From: Syngnathus acus
Taxonomy: Eukaryota > Chordata > Actinopteri > Syngnathiformes > Syngnathidae
Assembly: GCF_901709675.1 (NCBI RefSeq)
Contig: NC_051104.1
Location: 7,072,501-7,136,500 of the forward strand
Length of the DNA: 64,000 bases
Direction of reading: 5' to 3'
Part shown: positions 12,321-24,909 of the stretch, piece after piece
Numbering within the stretch: the stretch's first letter is position 1
Layout of the letters: the number at the start of each line of letters is the position of its first letter
The notes under the pieces: model-generated
The model's input: only the letters and a program-made list of their open reading frames with translations
Database searches by the model: none
Told to the model about the DNA's origin: nothing
Position numbers and translations under genes: made by a program

Positions 12321-13319
12321 ATATTTTTAGACAAGCTAAATGAGACAAAGACAGTGGTAAGCAGCCAAAAGAGAAGGCGAGAGCAAGACAGAGGGAGGGT
12401 CGAAGGAAGGAGAGTGATTGTTTGGTCGTACATATTTTCCTTTTCTCTCAATCTCGTCTGATGTCACAACATCAAACGTTTTCAAAAGCGGGCGGAAGCA
12501 CTGATTCAATATTTTCTCCCACCCCGTGCCGCTGTGATCCTGAAACTGCTCTGTGGCTCGATGTTGACGCACTGAGCGAAAATGATGGCGGCGACATCAA
12601 ACATAAACGTGCCGTGGATAATAACAGGCACATCGTCGTTCACCTCCTGTTTCGCCCTTTTCTCTTACACCAAGATGACATATGTACAATGTTCGCTATG
12701 CCTAAGGTGAGCGGGCAAACAATTCATCATTTTTTTAGCAATGTGGTCATTTCATTGAGCTTATCGTCATTCGGAGAGGGAAGAAAACTAAATATGATAC
12801 AGACTGGTCAATGAGGATAATTTTTGCTGGCAGCAGGGTGCTTTCATTAAAAAAGAAAAATTGCAGAGAAAGGTGATGCGGTCGGCTGACAGGAGAAGAT
12901 GACGATGTGCACGAATGGGTGGTTGACGCTGAGAGATTTGGGCTGATAGACAAAAGGACAGTGGCTTTTAAAACAGATGAAGGACAAGGTTGTAGCACAA
13001 AGTCTGATATAAAACTATACTGCCATGTGAAATGGAAAAGAAGAAAAGACGGGTGTAATGTAGTGAAGGTGGATATGCTTTTAATAAGCCATTGTGGAGA
13101 TAATTGAGGGATGTGGGGAGGGGAGGGGTGTCTCTGAAAGCCTTTTTAAGACTCCCTTCAATGTTTGATTCACTTTCATCACCTCCAGTGTGGCCGTGTT
13201 GATTGTGTGAAATCGGCAGGAGGCCTTCAATTATTGCATCTCATCTGGGCTCGCTCACACATGCACGGACACACTAATAACGGGCTTGAAACATACATGC
13301 TATTCTTGGACAATAGAAG
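12321..13319. other. Intergenic, nothing recognised
   Basis: Unique sequence. The 130-codon plus-strand frame at 12422-12814 lacks recognisable domains and overlaps unrelated open frames on the other strand. No RNA gene or repeat is seen. Confidence 0.5.
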
Positions 13320-13493
13320 TACCGTAATTTTCGGACTATAAGTCGCGGTTTTTTTTCATAGTTTGGGTGGGGGGGCGACTTATACTCAGGAGCGACTTAT
13401 ATACATATATATGGGTTTTTTTCACTTTTTTGGGCATTTTATAGCTGGTGCGACTTATACTCCGGTGCGACTTATAGTCCGAAAATTACGGTA
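13320..13493 (+). mobile_element. Short TIR (MITE-like) DNA element, copy 1
   Basis: The element is 174 bases and begins with TACCGTAATTTTCGG. Its last 27 bases are the exact reverse complement of its first 27. The interior carries repeated GCGACTTATA decamers (about 13375, 13402, 13450 and, overlapping the right TIR, 13467). There is no coding sequence, so mobilisation would have required a transposase from elsewhere. The only target duplication compatible with both flanks is TA, which would fit a Tc1/mariner-like mechanism, but the superfamily is not certain. A second copy lies at 50648-50820. Confidence 0.85.
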
Positions 13494-14734
13494 TATGTTT
13501 TTTTGCTCTTACACACACACACACATACACAGAGTCAAATTATGATGTTTCCTTGATTTCATCCAAATGACTGGGGAGAAGGGGAGCGGATACACAAAAG
13601 GCACATAGAAGAAAGCAGCGGAGATGGAGCAGAGTGTTGATTATTCTCTTTGTCTATTTTCTTATTAGCAGATGGTGGCCCGATAATGAGGTGGGTATTT
13701 AATGGCTGTCGCACAATAAGAAAATGACAGAGAATCCGATGCATAATAACTTTGGGGATGGATTTAATTTGTTGTGTATGTGGCTACTAACGTTTAACGC
13801 GCTGAACCCAACTGACAGGTAAGCTTCCCAGGAAGCTGCGAAAGTCACCAAATGTGATCAAACTTGCTCTTCAGATTTTTGATTGCGTTTTATGGGGTCA
13901 TCCCCATACCTTTTCGTTCATTTGAAAATATTTTTTGATATTACACCTTCTCACTCCTCACCGTCTTGCCTCATTGCACTTAGGTCCACATTCTACCACC
14001 AAACGGCCTTAGTAAATACAACACTTGACAAACTGTATGTACACCAGCAACAACAAACTTGAATTGCTGTAACCTTGAATGCAATGCTTCTTCTATCATA
14101 TGGGACGTAATGCAAAACCAGTTCTTCTAACTCTATATGCACTTAAGTATTGATGGGAGCTAAAAATGCACACACACAACCAGTTTTAACGATCCTCCCT
14201 TACAAGCATTTGGACAAATAAAGGTCTCATCTCAAATAAATGGCAGCTACTGTTGTGTAGTTAGGTAAATAAACCCCCCCCAAAAGCTTCTGTTTCGACA
14301 AATACCATATTTTGTCATAATGTCTGAGTGGTGCCACATACAGTATGTCAAACGTGTGAATATTAAGTGACAGATGGAAGGCTTAATGGTATTATGAACA
14401 TTACATCAGTGCCTGTTTGTGTCACTATTTCTTTTTCTACCTTGCCTTCACGCCTCTTCCTCTCATCCCTTGCTTACCATCAAATAAATTTGTCATGAAA
14501 GACCTCGAATGCATCATTCATGCCTACGCACACACACGCACAGGCCACTTTCAGTGAATATAGACTCGTACAAGGATACGGACGGCTCTAAGTCCTCTTT
14601 AAACCAAGACTTTATTTCCCCTGTTGCTCAATGGTGTGTGCGTATGAGCACAGACCTGCGTGTACTTATGGGACGGCAAAAAAATGCACCACTTGAATGT
14701 TTGTGCGCGTCTTCACGGAAGCTGGTGTGTCTCT
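13494..14734. other. Intergenic, nothing recognised
   Basis: Unique sequence with a short CA run near 13512-13526 and a C-run near 14273-14280. No gene, RNA or transposon end is recognised. Confidence 0.55.
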
Positions 14735-14930
14735 TTCCTCGTCTTAATTAAAAGTGAGGCTCCAGTCACCAAAGCAGCCGCTGGGAATATTTTTAATTAT
14801 TTGCCACATCTCGGGTTCTTTATGTGATTACTGACAGCGAGCGGAGATTAAGCGACAGTGGGGTTATATTTGCACGCGGCTACTGTTTGTCAAAGATGAC
14901 AGAAATACTGACTGCTGTAAAATACGCACG
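14735..14930. promoter_or_regulatory. Candidate cis-regulatory block
   Basis: A compact repeat-free block with TTAATTAAAA (near 14745) and TTTTTAATTATTTGCC (near 14790), followed by CpG-containing sequence such as GACAGCGAGCGGAG. Tight mixing of homeodomain-type cores and GC-richer words is typical of conserved vertebrate enhancers. Conservation is untested. Confidence 0.3.
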
Positions 14931-16979
14931 ACTGTATGTGTGTGTCACTGCATGATTGTGTGTGGTTCCAAAGCAGAAAGGCAAACTTACACCAACCAAA
15001 CCAAAACAAGTATAGCATGGTTGAAATTTAACAAATTTCTACATTTACTTGGACCAAATTTCTTCAATCAGGTCAGAGTTCAGATTGAATTAATGATCAG
15101 ATGCACTGTTGCATGTTCATGCATCACACTTTGCTTTAGTTTTTGAAGTTGGACATTTTCTAAGGCACATTAATAGTGTGAAATGTTTTGCAATGGCTGA
15201 TCTTTTTACATCACAAAAGCATTGCATTAGAGGTGTGTAGGCTTTATATAGCCACTTTAAGTTTATGTGTGTGAGTGCATATGGAGCACAAGTACTCTTG
15301 ACAAGCAGCCGTGTTTGATTGAGGATTTGAAATGGGTAGCTGTGTGCGTGTGTGCGTTTGCCTTCGAGGGTCTCTTGGTCCCCAGGGTGATTAAAGAGAA
15401 TAAATATGCTTGATTACAAATGTCCTGCCTTCCCATCAACTCCCCTTAATGTATGCAGTTTAATTGAGCGTCAAAAGCAAAGTATGACTTATGGCATGAG
15501 CAGACAGGCCAATATCTCAGAGAGGCTGCGAGGGGGAGAGATTATTTGTCAAACACCACAAGAGGGAAAAAAGCAATATCAATCAGGTGGGGGGGGGGGA
15601 ATCACCATTTGAAATCAAATTGGAAAACCTCATTAGTTGCTTACACGTTGATCAGTTGGGATTTGAGACTTTTTAACATCAACAAGACGCAACTGTAAAT
15701 AATTGCACTGTAATTGGAGCAACTTCAGAACCTTTTCAAATGCACAGACACCAAACAGCCAGACACTGCAATCGAGTGGAAATTTACTAATGTGCTATTT
15801 TCCACAAACTATTACCTGAAAATCAACTTCATCCAGATTCCTAGCAGCAGCCATTGCATGCAGAGGAAATTTGTAAAACCATTCCTATGTCTGTCTCACC
15901 TCTCACCTACGCACTTAAGCAAACACATACACACTCAGGTCCTGGTCTTCGTATGGGTTTCTTCTAATTGGCTTATTGTCTTGAGGAGCCCGTGACAGAG
16001 GTATACTTTCATAGGAGGCTATGGAGAGGGATAGCTAATTTCACCCGTTTTCCTGTCCGGGCTTCGCACACAGCAAGCCCTCTCTGGAGGGATCATTAGG
16101 AGTCTGGCATTCTGACTCTCGCTCTCTCTACACACCCATACATCCCAAACTCACACTCACATTTACACACCACAGGTCAACAACTAAACACACACAGCTA
16201 ACCTTTAGAGGGAAGTGAAACAAGGATGTTATGGGCCAGGCAAGGAGTCAGGGCCATAGTCAAAATGGACTGTTGCTCAGACTATTCAGACATACATTAC
16301 CAAGTCTAATATCAAGTCTCAGATTTGACTTTTTGACATGTATTACCTTTATCTTCATTTCAAGGTGGTAGAAGAAAGTGTAGGGGCTGATTTGCATGCG
16401 ATACAAAATATTATTTTATATATTTTTTTATTTGATATCTCATAAATATAACATCTATAAGAACTATTTTGAGGGATGTACTGATGCAATTGTGATGAAC
16501 ATGTTTGTCAAGGCAAAAATAGTAAAAAAATTAATAAATTCTTTAACATGGCATAAGTCTCCCTCATAACTGACCCTAATACTATCTATTCTGCCCAGTG
16601 GCTTTGGGGTGGCCAGTAAATTTTCACCTACAGCGAAAGCAGGCGAAGGGGCTTAAAACAATGATAGCAAAGTGCAAGGTGCTGTTTCTGATATTCAACC
16701 AACAATATAAAACGTTACCTGCCAGCTAAGAGTGATGAAAGTCTTTCTCTAGAATTGCAAACGTGTCTGCCAAGTCACATGGCAAGTTAAAATTGCGAAT
16801 GGGAAGAAGGAGATGCAAGATTGGACCGTTGCGGCGACATGCAGTCAACCAGCAAGGTCCGGGGGGTGGTGGTGACTTCACGGGCCATAAAAAGCAGACA
16901 CCCCCTTCCCTCGGGAGCTCCAAGTCGGAATACGCCCAGGGAGGGAAGGGTTACTGCTAATTTACGAGCCCCTCTGCAC
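14931..16979. other. Intergenic, nothing recognised
   Basis: Unique sequence with a G-run at about 15589-15599 and scattered CA tracts. The 93-codon frame at 15714-15995 has no recognisable features. Confidence 0.55.
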
Positions 16980-17780
16980 CTTGGTCAACAAAAATAAAAC
17001 AGCTGTGGTAATTACTTATTCATTATTAATAGGTCGCATTATTTATGAGCAGCGAAAAGAGGCGCTACGCGGCCATGGTTTCATTCGTATCCCAACAGGA
17101 CTGATGCTGGGATGATGCGGTGAAGACCCTGCCCGAGGCACTCTCAGAGCTTCTCCTGCCCAGGCCTGATCTACTATCCCCTGGGTGGAGAGTAAAGGGC
17201 TAAGGGGCCCATGTCAAGAGATGGAGAATGTAGACCACAGAAAAAGCCATCCAAATGCTTTTGGTGTACTCTATACGAGAAGTGACCCCCCCCCAGCATA
17301 CGTTCATTCATAAATCCAAAGGCGGCAATACATCTAGTGATGGCTGCAGGCTGAAAATGTTGTGTATGGTTGAATAAGATGTCTGGCATTAGTCAATAAT
17401 CGAACGTCCCACGATGGCATATTTCCCAAGGATGCAATGCTAATCGGAGAATCAATCAATAGCGCAGCTTCTCTTAAACACCGCCACATAACATCCCATT
17501 GGACAGAATAACAGCAGGAGTTCTAATAGCTCTCGATATGATGGGAATTCTGGTATTTTTAGGCATTTGATCCTTCCTGAGGTTCATGGATTTAAAAGCT
17601 TTGTGTTATGACCGTGAAATGATACATTTGCAGGCCTGCTTAAAACTCAATTTAACCATAGCTGCAGCATTGCCATAATGGCTACCCTCTATTTCCAGAG
17701 CGCTCCCAATCAATAACAAATTGCTGAAAGCACAAATGATTCCATTTTCTGCTAGGGGGAAATGAGAATGATGAGAAAAT
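16980..17780. promoter_or_regulatory. Candidate cis-regulatory interval
   Basis: Two repeat-poor parts (about 16985-17135 and 17390-17780) contain TGGTAATTACTTATTCATTA (near 17007), an AATCAATCAATAG run (near 17451) and other homeodomain-type words. The interval lacks microsatellites, unlike its flanks. It could be one or two conserved elements. Evidence is texture and motif content only. Confidence 0.28.
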
Positions 17781-20207
17781 AGGTGAAATTGATATGTGAG
17801 GGAATATTATCAATGCTCTAAATGTCAGCAGGATGAGGTACTATGACCTTTCGGGCCAGAGAGGGGGGAAAAGAGCGTACACAAAGATAAACCCCAAAAT
17901 GCGGACAAACAATCAGTCTAAAGCAGCAAATGTGAAGCTTGTTAGGGATTACTTTTTTTTTTCAGCAATGGATGGCTATCAACTATTTCTATCGAGGGAG
18001 AGTAATGGAGTAAGGGTGGAAGTCCTTGCTTTCTCTCCTCCATTTGATTGAGGTTTGTAAACTACATTTACAGCTACATTTCGTGTTGATGAATTGAAAA
18101 AAATAGTCACACTCAATGCCACCGTCTATTCTAGCCGCTTCAGTTCACTTATATGATTCCATACAGCATAGTATTTAATTTTAATCAGTATATCCCAGCT
18201 ATTTGCGCTAAATCACGATTAATAAGTATCCATAGTTAAGATACAGATTTAGTTATTAGTCATCAAGTAGAGAAAATACAGCACAACAGTGACATTAGCA
18301 ACTGCATGTCCCTCCAAAATTGTTGATGGAATAAAATAGGATGGCTTCAGGAATTTCTGGCAAGTACTGGCTGACATCATGCCCTATATCATGGATAAAC
18401 AAATTAATATTGTATAAACATAAGCACACCAACAAAAACATAGTCTCCCGTCCAAAAGTATTGGAGTATTGTGTTTGCGACAAAGGAGCAAGCCATTTTC
18501 AACACTTTAGATTTAGATTGATCAATAACTTGCAAAAGCTAATAGTAACACAAGGAATGACCAATAGTATTGATTTGTGAAACAAAGGGAAATTGATTAT
18601 TTTATTATATGTGTTTTTTATATTCATTTTTTCCCATAATAAATGGTTTTGGCCAACAACAACAAAAAAGGAAACTGGCCTTACCGTTCATATGCTTTCG
18701 GAAGGGGGTGTATTGTTAATGACGGAAAATTGAAAAATATCTGAATCTCCACATATTCTGTCCAGTTTACAAGTGATAAGAGAAATTCTTTTGTTGTGCA
18801 CAGAGATAAATTTGACCTTATACACATGTCAGCCCTCCCTCCTTTTGCAGGTCTTGCATACAGTTATTGTGTGTTTTTTATTTATTTATTATTATTATTT
18901 ATTTACCGCAAGGGCATGTGTATGTTGGAAGAAACACTTCATTCCAAAGAATAGCCTACATGTACGTAGGTTTAGGGCAGTAAACAATATTGGGAAGGTA
19001 TACAGAAAAGCAAGCTTAAATGAACGGAAGGTAAATAATGAATAAGACCTGACCCTGCCCTCACCAAATTCTGTAACATCTAAACAATATTGTCTATTTC
19101 TTTTTTTCTCCATGTTGGTTATAGAGGATCTCAACAAGCCTCATTCTCGGTCATGGACTAAACCTTTATTTGCACAGATTGCATCAAACTCGCTGCACAT
19201 TTTTATTCACGTTCTGAAGATGCCCAATGATGTATCCGATTACAATGTTTATTTTAAATTAATTTTGGAGCAAAACAATTATAATTGTCACAGAGTGAAT
19301 CCTATCACAATTGTGTGTTTTCAATTACTTGAACACGGTTTTTAAGCATTTCTGGAGACTCTCTGGAATGTGTCATTTACTTTTGGTGCTTTGCTGCCAA
19401 TGATCACCCCCATACAGATATAGGGCACGATGTACTAATTTCTCCTAAGCAATGAAGTGGAGCGTATTGTCTTTACCATGGCCAGCGCTCGGTAAAATCA
19501 ATGACAGGGCACATAAAGCTCAGCCAAGGCCCTCTGAAACCTCGTTAGTTTAAATGCCTGCAGGAGATATGTGCTAATAAATGAAAACACAATTAACATT
19601 GCACACTCTGGCTCCACTGAACTCTGATCTGACCATTGCAAGGACATACCCTCTAGTGTTTTTAAACAATTCTGCTTCATTATATTTTGTTATGTATGGC
19701 ATAGACAAATTTGAGAAGGATGCTCAAGTTAGTTGCCTTGCTAACTAATCAGACTCAATGGTTTTTCCCTGCTTGTTTTGCCGACTGGCATATAAAAATG
19801 ATGTGATCTTTGAACTTCACCATACATTCTGAAAGCTTTATTGGAAGGAGTTGAATTGTGGAGTTGGGACATGTGCACCAAAGATTATGCCCAAGAGGTA
19901 TGAAATCGATATCATGGACACGTGTTTTAGAATAATGCAAGTCGCACTTAAATTTTAATTGGCATTAGTTTACATCAACTTAACCGGTCAAAACAAATAT
20001 TTGGATTCAAGAATGTGTTTCGACCAATTACAAGAGATGAATAATGATTTCGGGAGTTTTTGTGTGTTTTGGGAGTGGTTAAAATTACTGCCGTTTTTTT
20101 GCTATCCAAATATAATCGAGAAACTTGTTGCTTAAATATTTTCTGTTCTCTGTCACACAGAAGAGTTTGTTTGTTAATGCAAACTTGATTCAGCATAATG
20201 TACATTT
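17781..20207. other. Intergenic, nothing recognised
   Basis: AT-rich unique sequence with short ATT runs near 18885-18900. Open frames are short and AT-biased. No repeat family or RNA gene is recognised. Confidence 0.55.
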
Positions 20208-20345
20208 AAGTCAAAGTCTGCTTTATTGTCAATTTCTTCACATGCCAAGACACACAAAGAAATTGAAATTACGTTCCCACTATCCCGCGGTGACAAGACA
20301 TAGTACACAATATACTAGATACAAGTAAACAACACAAAAAAATAA
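20208..20345. mobile_element. Fish dispersed repeat fragment, class uncertain
   Basis: The phrases CTTTATTGTCAATTTCTTC and 'GGTGACAAGACATAGTACAC' in this order are those of a repeat commonly met in teleost intergenic and untranslated sequence. It runs into an A-rich section with AATAAA-like words up to about 20400. No coding region for a transposase or reverse transcriptase is seen. The class and right boundary are unknown. Confidence 0.5.
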
Positions 20346-21839
20346 AAACAAGAAGGCACAAACAATGAATAAATAAGAGTGATGAATAAATAATAAATTA
20401 CAAATATACAAAACTTGTTGATGTGCATGGAAGTGGCCTGGCAAGTGTGTTGACCATGAAGGTGTACCACGGGCCATTTGCAGCGGCCCAGTGCGCTTAC
20501 GAAATTGCTTCTGGGTGTGAGGGTGCTCACAATGTTCTGGACCATTAGCTCAAATAAGTCACAGCCAAAACTCTCAGTATCTGTCTCACTGGCCAAATGA
20601 CAAACTGCATCCTCCCAAATCCCAAACAGGTAAGAAGAGACACAAAAAGACAGAGGAGCTACGAAGATGGATGCCCAATTCTGCTTTTTCCTGTAACTGA
20701 GTGTTCTAATTACGCAGCACATTGGTGTGAGGATGGGATGATAAAAACCAAGCCACAATGGCATTTTAACGTTTGGATAAAACATCACTGAACACTAAAG
20801 CAGCAAAAAAATATATAAAAGTAAACTAATTAGTGGCACATTCATTTTATTTATTTATTTAAAATATGCCCTTTTAATATACTAACTGTTATATGTGGTG
20901 GAAATACTTCCATAAGATTTCCTACTCATTTGGTCGGAGTGCACATTATGAGTCATATTTTGTATTCTTAATCTTTTTTTAATTATCTTGAGCCAAGCAT
21001 TGCATTTCAGATTTGTGTTTGTTGTGGCGTTTTTATAGAAATTAACATTACTGTTGAAACAAAAAAAAGAGTGCCCGGTTTTATGTGCTCCCAACTAGTC
21101 CATAAGTCAGTCATAAAAAAAAAAAAAGAAAAAGAAAGAAGAATTGTTCACAAGTACCTTCCCAATTTAATAAGCTCAGAGGGAACATAAAAGAAGTTGC
21201 GTTTTAAGATGCTTCACAGTGTGACAGTCGGCATCTGTGCGGGAGAGATAGCACCTGTGACTAACCTCTGCTTGTGCGTAAATGACGAGTAAACGACATC
21301 AGCCTTGACCAAAGCTAGCCAAAACCTTTTTAAAGAGAAAACAATTTACAGCGAGCAGTGAGGTGCACGGACACAATTTGATTTACTTGTGTTCTTCGCT
21401 CTTGGCATTCACTACCACTTTAAGGTGAAGACCCCAAAACCTGTTTGATTCTGAAATATTGCCAAGAAGTATCAATTCAAATACGTATACTACAAGTTTT
21501 TTGACTAGCTGCCTATGATTTACCTTACCAACACTTGAGCACCACTCAATGAAATATGTAAATATGTATTTTTTTCACCTCATCTGAAATCTGGCCCAAA
21601 GGTCAGGTCAAATTTAGGATTCATGATGTATACAACACCAAAAACCAGCACAGGAAATGATATTTTGAATTTGACATTTTTAGTTTGGGAATTTTCTAAA
21701 GCCCTTCATTTGGGTGTTGGAGTCCATTGCTAAACTTTGAGCTTCACTAATAAGAACATCCTGCAAGGCCACGACTTTAAGCCAGAGATTTAACGGTTAA
21801 AACCTGAAAGAAAATCAGCGCTGAGCGTGTGTAAAAGCG
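20346..21839. other. Intergenic, nothing firm
   Basis: The minus-strand frame at 20315-20788 (157 codons) begins in unique DNA and ends in the A-rich repeat tail; it has no recognisable domain. There is an A-run at 21115-21127 followed by A-rich sequence. No RNA gene is seen. Confidence 0.5.
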
Positions 21840-22480
21840 TCTCTGGAACTCCCACCTACCCGCCTCATTTGTCTTGACTCGCCGCCGCGGCCGACGGAAC
21901 AATGACTTTTGTTTAACCCCGTTTGATTTCCCTTTTAGAGTTGATCCCTTGACGAAGGGGGCCCATTATCGGAGAGGCATGTTTCACTAACGAGCGATTG
22001 CTAATGAAAGCTTTGATGTAGGATTAATTACACTCCAAATTGAATGTCTAATTGCTTTTATTCCCTCCCCATGAAATATGCTCCGGCTGCCACTTCAATG
22101 CCATCTGCTGTAATTAGAAAAAAGGGGAAAGAGTCATGGGAGGAGTTGGGCTCGGATGGTGGGCGGCGGGTTATCAGGGTTGCCGATGAATAAGCGTGTG
22201 CACATGATGAGACCTGTTTCAGACAGCGAACTTAAGCCTTTTCTCCTGCTCACATTTGATCTGGCTTTGATTTGATCTCCTACCCCGTCCTTCCGCTTCT
22301 CGCCTACCTTGATTGCACTTCACTGATACATGATGAGCTTTTCCGATTGAAGCCGGCCTCGCTAATTGCATCTTCTGATGAGTTTAGGCGTTAGCTAATT
22401 ACATTTGTGCACGGTGTGATTGATCAAGTGTGTATGATAGTGGCTCATTACGGTGATTATTCATTTAAATGCCAGTCGTA
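21840..22480. promoter_or_regulatory. Candidate cis-regulatory block rich in TAAT cores
   Basis: Within about 640 repeat-free bases there are TAATTA at 22025-22030, 22111-22116 and 22396-22401, TAATTG at 22049-22054 and 22363-22368, and TGATTGATCA at 22417-22426, which is close to a PBX-HOX composite. Several GC-rich words (21885-21895, 22158-22170) break up the AT-rich motifs. No ORF of note crosses it. It is among the most enhancer-like stretches of the window, but conservation cannot be checked here. Confidence 0.35.
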
Positions 22481-22954
22481 AACACAAAGACGGGGGAATA
22501 CATGGTAGGGTGAACAGTTTTTAGGTGGTGTAAAAATCATATTGCCATATTTCTTTATGGCATATTTCGCAAAGTATTAACGATATACTATATCTGAATG
22601 GGTAAATATGTGACAATGGCAGTGAGAATATATTTGAGAACTTTCTGCAAATCTCTTTTTTTAACATGTGGCGTATCTTGTAACTGAATCCAAAATGATA
22701 AGTGATTACTTGGCAACATGTTGACATGTCTGTCATCACTTCCTTTTACCCACGTCTGCCGTCATTGTGGCCGTACAGTAAAGCATGTACAAGGCCAATA
22801 GGTGCAGCATAAGGCTATTATATTCCTTAATAGTATTATATTCTTGAGCTCACATTAACATTAGAATGAACGGACGGACGTGCGGCAGGTGTGCTTAGTA
22901 GCGGCATACCGCCTGTGTAGGATAAGACAATGACACACTGACAAGAAACAGCGC

Positions 22955-22970
22955 CAATTGCTAGCAATTG
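22955..22970. repeat. Perfect 16-bp palindrome
   Basis: CAATTGCTAGCAATTG reads the same on both strands with no spacer. It could bind a dimeric factor or extrude as a small cruciform, or be chance. Confidence 0.8.
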
Positions 22971-23005
22971 TCCTGGCAGAAAAGATGAGTGTTCAATAGC
23001 CACAC

Positions 23006-23033
23006 TGTGTGTGTGTGTGTGTGTGTGTGTGTG
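23006..23033. repeat. TG microsatellite
   Basis: An uninterrupted (TG)14 tract. Alternating purine-pyrimidine sequence of this kind is length-variable and can adopt Z-DNA. Confidence 0.95.
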
Positions 23034-23100
23034 CGGACTCCCCAAGGAGCAAATGGCTTTAAGCAACACAAGCGTCTGATCAATACATCAATATTCAGCT

Positions 23101-23310
23101 TAGAAGGTCTGACGACACACACTTTCTCCACTCGCACGCACACGCAAACAACGGCGCACACACTTGGGGAAACACTCACGCGCACGTACACACTTCAGGC
23201 TCGGCAGTGTGTAACCCCGAGCAAATCGATTCTACGCTGCGTGATAGTGACGCCACGCGCCGCCATCATCGGTGCTGTGTCTCAGACTTGATGCGCACAC
23301 GCTCACAGTT
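23101..23310. promoter_or_regulatory. CpG-rich patch
   Basis: By direct count there are about 21 CpG dinucleotides in 210 bases, well above the surrounding sequence. It contains ACGCGCGC-like and CGCCACGCGCCGCC words. No TATA box, initiator or downstream exon can be assigned. It may be a small CpG island, an unmethylated enhancer, or chance. Confidence 0.3.
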
Positions 23311-24876
23311 ATAAAAGACTTGAGTCCACAAAGACGCCTTTGATTAACATCTTGTCCATTCTTTACCGGAGACAAATCCTCCAGCGCGTGTGTACAAACG
23401 CTCATGCACTTGTACCTCCTGACCTCACGCCTGCAGCTATAGCATATTGGATGGATGTCAGCTTATGGTGGCATCTGCATTGTGTTTATTGTGATTCTAA
23501 TGAGAGGCTGAAACTGCGGTATGTAAAGCATAGAAGATAAAGCTTGTGTCTTGCTGATAATCCCACTGTCCACGCTTCGCAAACACCGATTGGTCACAGT
23601 TCGAGGTCTGGCACGTCAGATAGCGAGCTGCCAACGCGTGCGTCAAATTGTGGGATTATTTGACGGTAAGCAGACTGACGTGACATCTATCAATACATTG
23701 GAAATTGTTTGCACATGTATTTGTTCATATTATCATAATCAAAAGGGTTGTTTGTATGCCGGAAGGGCAAAAGTTGAACATCTTAAGAGTTTCCAGAAAA
23801 AAACAGGTTATCGGCATCTCGGTGTGCATACAGTTGTTAAAAAGAAACCATGGAAGGCATGATTTTTTTTTTTTTAACAAACAATTACTAATGTTGAATG
23901 AGATGAGGCTTCTTCATTTTGAGTTCTGATTCATTAGTGTCTTTCTTAACCCCTCCCTCTCTCTCTCTCTCTCTCGACGATGTACAAACGCGCTGAACAT
24001 TCTGTACACAAGACCATTCAGTGAAGTATGCATAATTCGATTGCATATCCAGATGATGCGATTCAATTACGCAGAGGCATTTAAAGCAATCACTCTTGCG
24101 GTCTTCATTCATATGTGTGACATCATTTGACCATTTTCAGAAGCACTTAGCCTCTAATGAGCCAAATGAAAATGAAAATAAGGGCCTGAGAGCATCACAT
24201 TAGACTATGGAGATTTCAAAAGTTAAATGGGGTCTCTGTTTACATTGCTTGAATTAACTGACTTGTACATCACTGGAGAATAGATGAGAGATGCATCATA
24301 GCGGCTGTCTGCACTCAAGTTACCACTGTGTCATCATTCTGTACAATAACGTCACTTACTATTCTTTACTCTGCATGTCCAGCCTGGCCGTCCCATCTTC
24401 CTCTCCTGCAGTTTCATGACGGCAGCGAAGCTAGTAGTTCAGCATCCATTTTGCAGATCATAATTTGTAGTCGGCTAATAACGTGCATGTTTAGCTCCTC
24501 ATGGCTGATTCGTACCTGCAAGACAGAGGTCAGGTCGGTTAAATAGTATCGCTGTCGTAGTATCGGAGCATTTCTTCAAATGCAAGTGTGACTGTAGACT
24601 CATATTGAAACCGGTATTGATGAATGCAAACCTAAGATAATTACGGTACAGCTCGTGCATGCGACATATGACAGTTTCTACCTTTCTCCGATTTTTTTGT
24701 TTGCTGCTGGAAAAATATCCCTCCGGTGCATCCAATTTTCGTAAACTTAAAAATGGCACGAGGTGATATCGGAGCAATAAGAGAAGCGTAGCATGCAACC
24801 TAAGGACTAATCCACTGATTCCCATAAGGGGTGAGGGCGACTGGAAGGGCTGAAAAGTAATGAAAATAATTCTTTC

Positions 24877-24908
24877 AAGGTTTAACCTTTTTACAGGGTT
24901 TAACCTTT
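24877..24908. repeat. Palindrome plus direct repeat of GGTTTAACCTTT
   Basis: AAGGTTTAACCTT (24877-24889) is a perfect inverted repeat around one central base. GGTTTAACCTTT recurs 18 bases later at 24897-24908. Two near-symmetric sites on nearly the same helical face could mark cooperative binding. No known factor is assigned. Confidence 0.55.
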
Positions 24909-24909
24909 A

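Larger units (their letters stand above)
22481..24876. other. Intergenic with palindrome, TG tract and CpG-rich patch
   Basis: Contains the 16-bp palindrome at 22955-22970, (TG)n at 23006-23033, a CpG-rich patch at 23101-23310 and (CT)n at 23957-23975. Frames through the TG tract give only repeat translation. No gene is supported. Confidence 0.5.

Noticed and set aside
18441-18475. Tc1-like end near 'CCAAAAGTATTGGAG'
   Set aside because: The phrase resembles Tc1-type termini, but no matching inverted terminus or TA-flanked element could be found.
20315-20788. 157-codon minus-strand frame partly over a fish repeat
   Set aside because: It crosses from unique DNA into the repeat's A-rich tail, ends in a low-complexity Phe/Tyr/Leu-rich stretch and matches no transposon protein I know.
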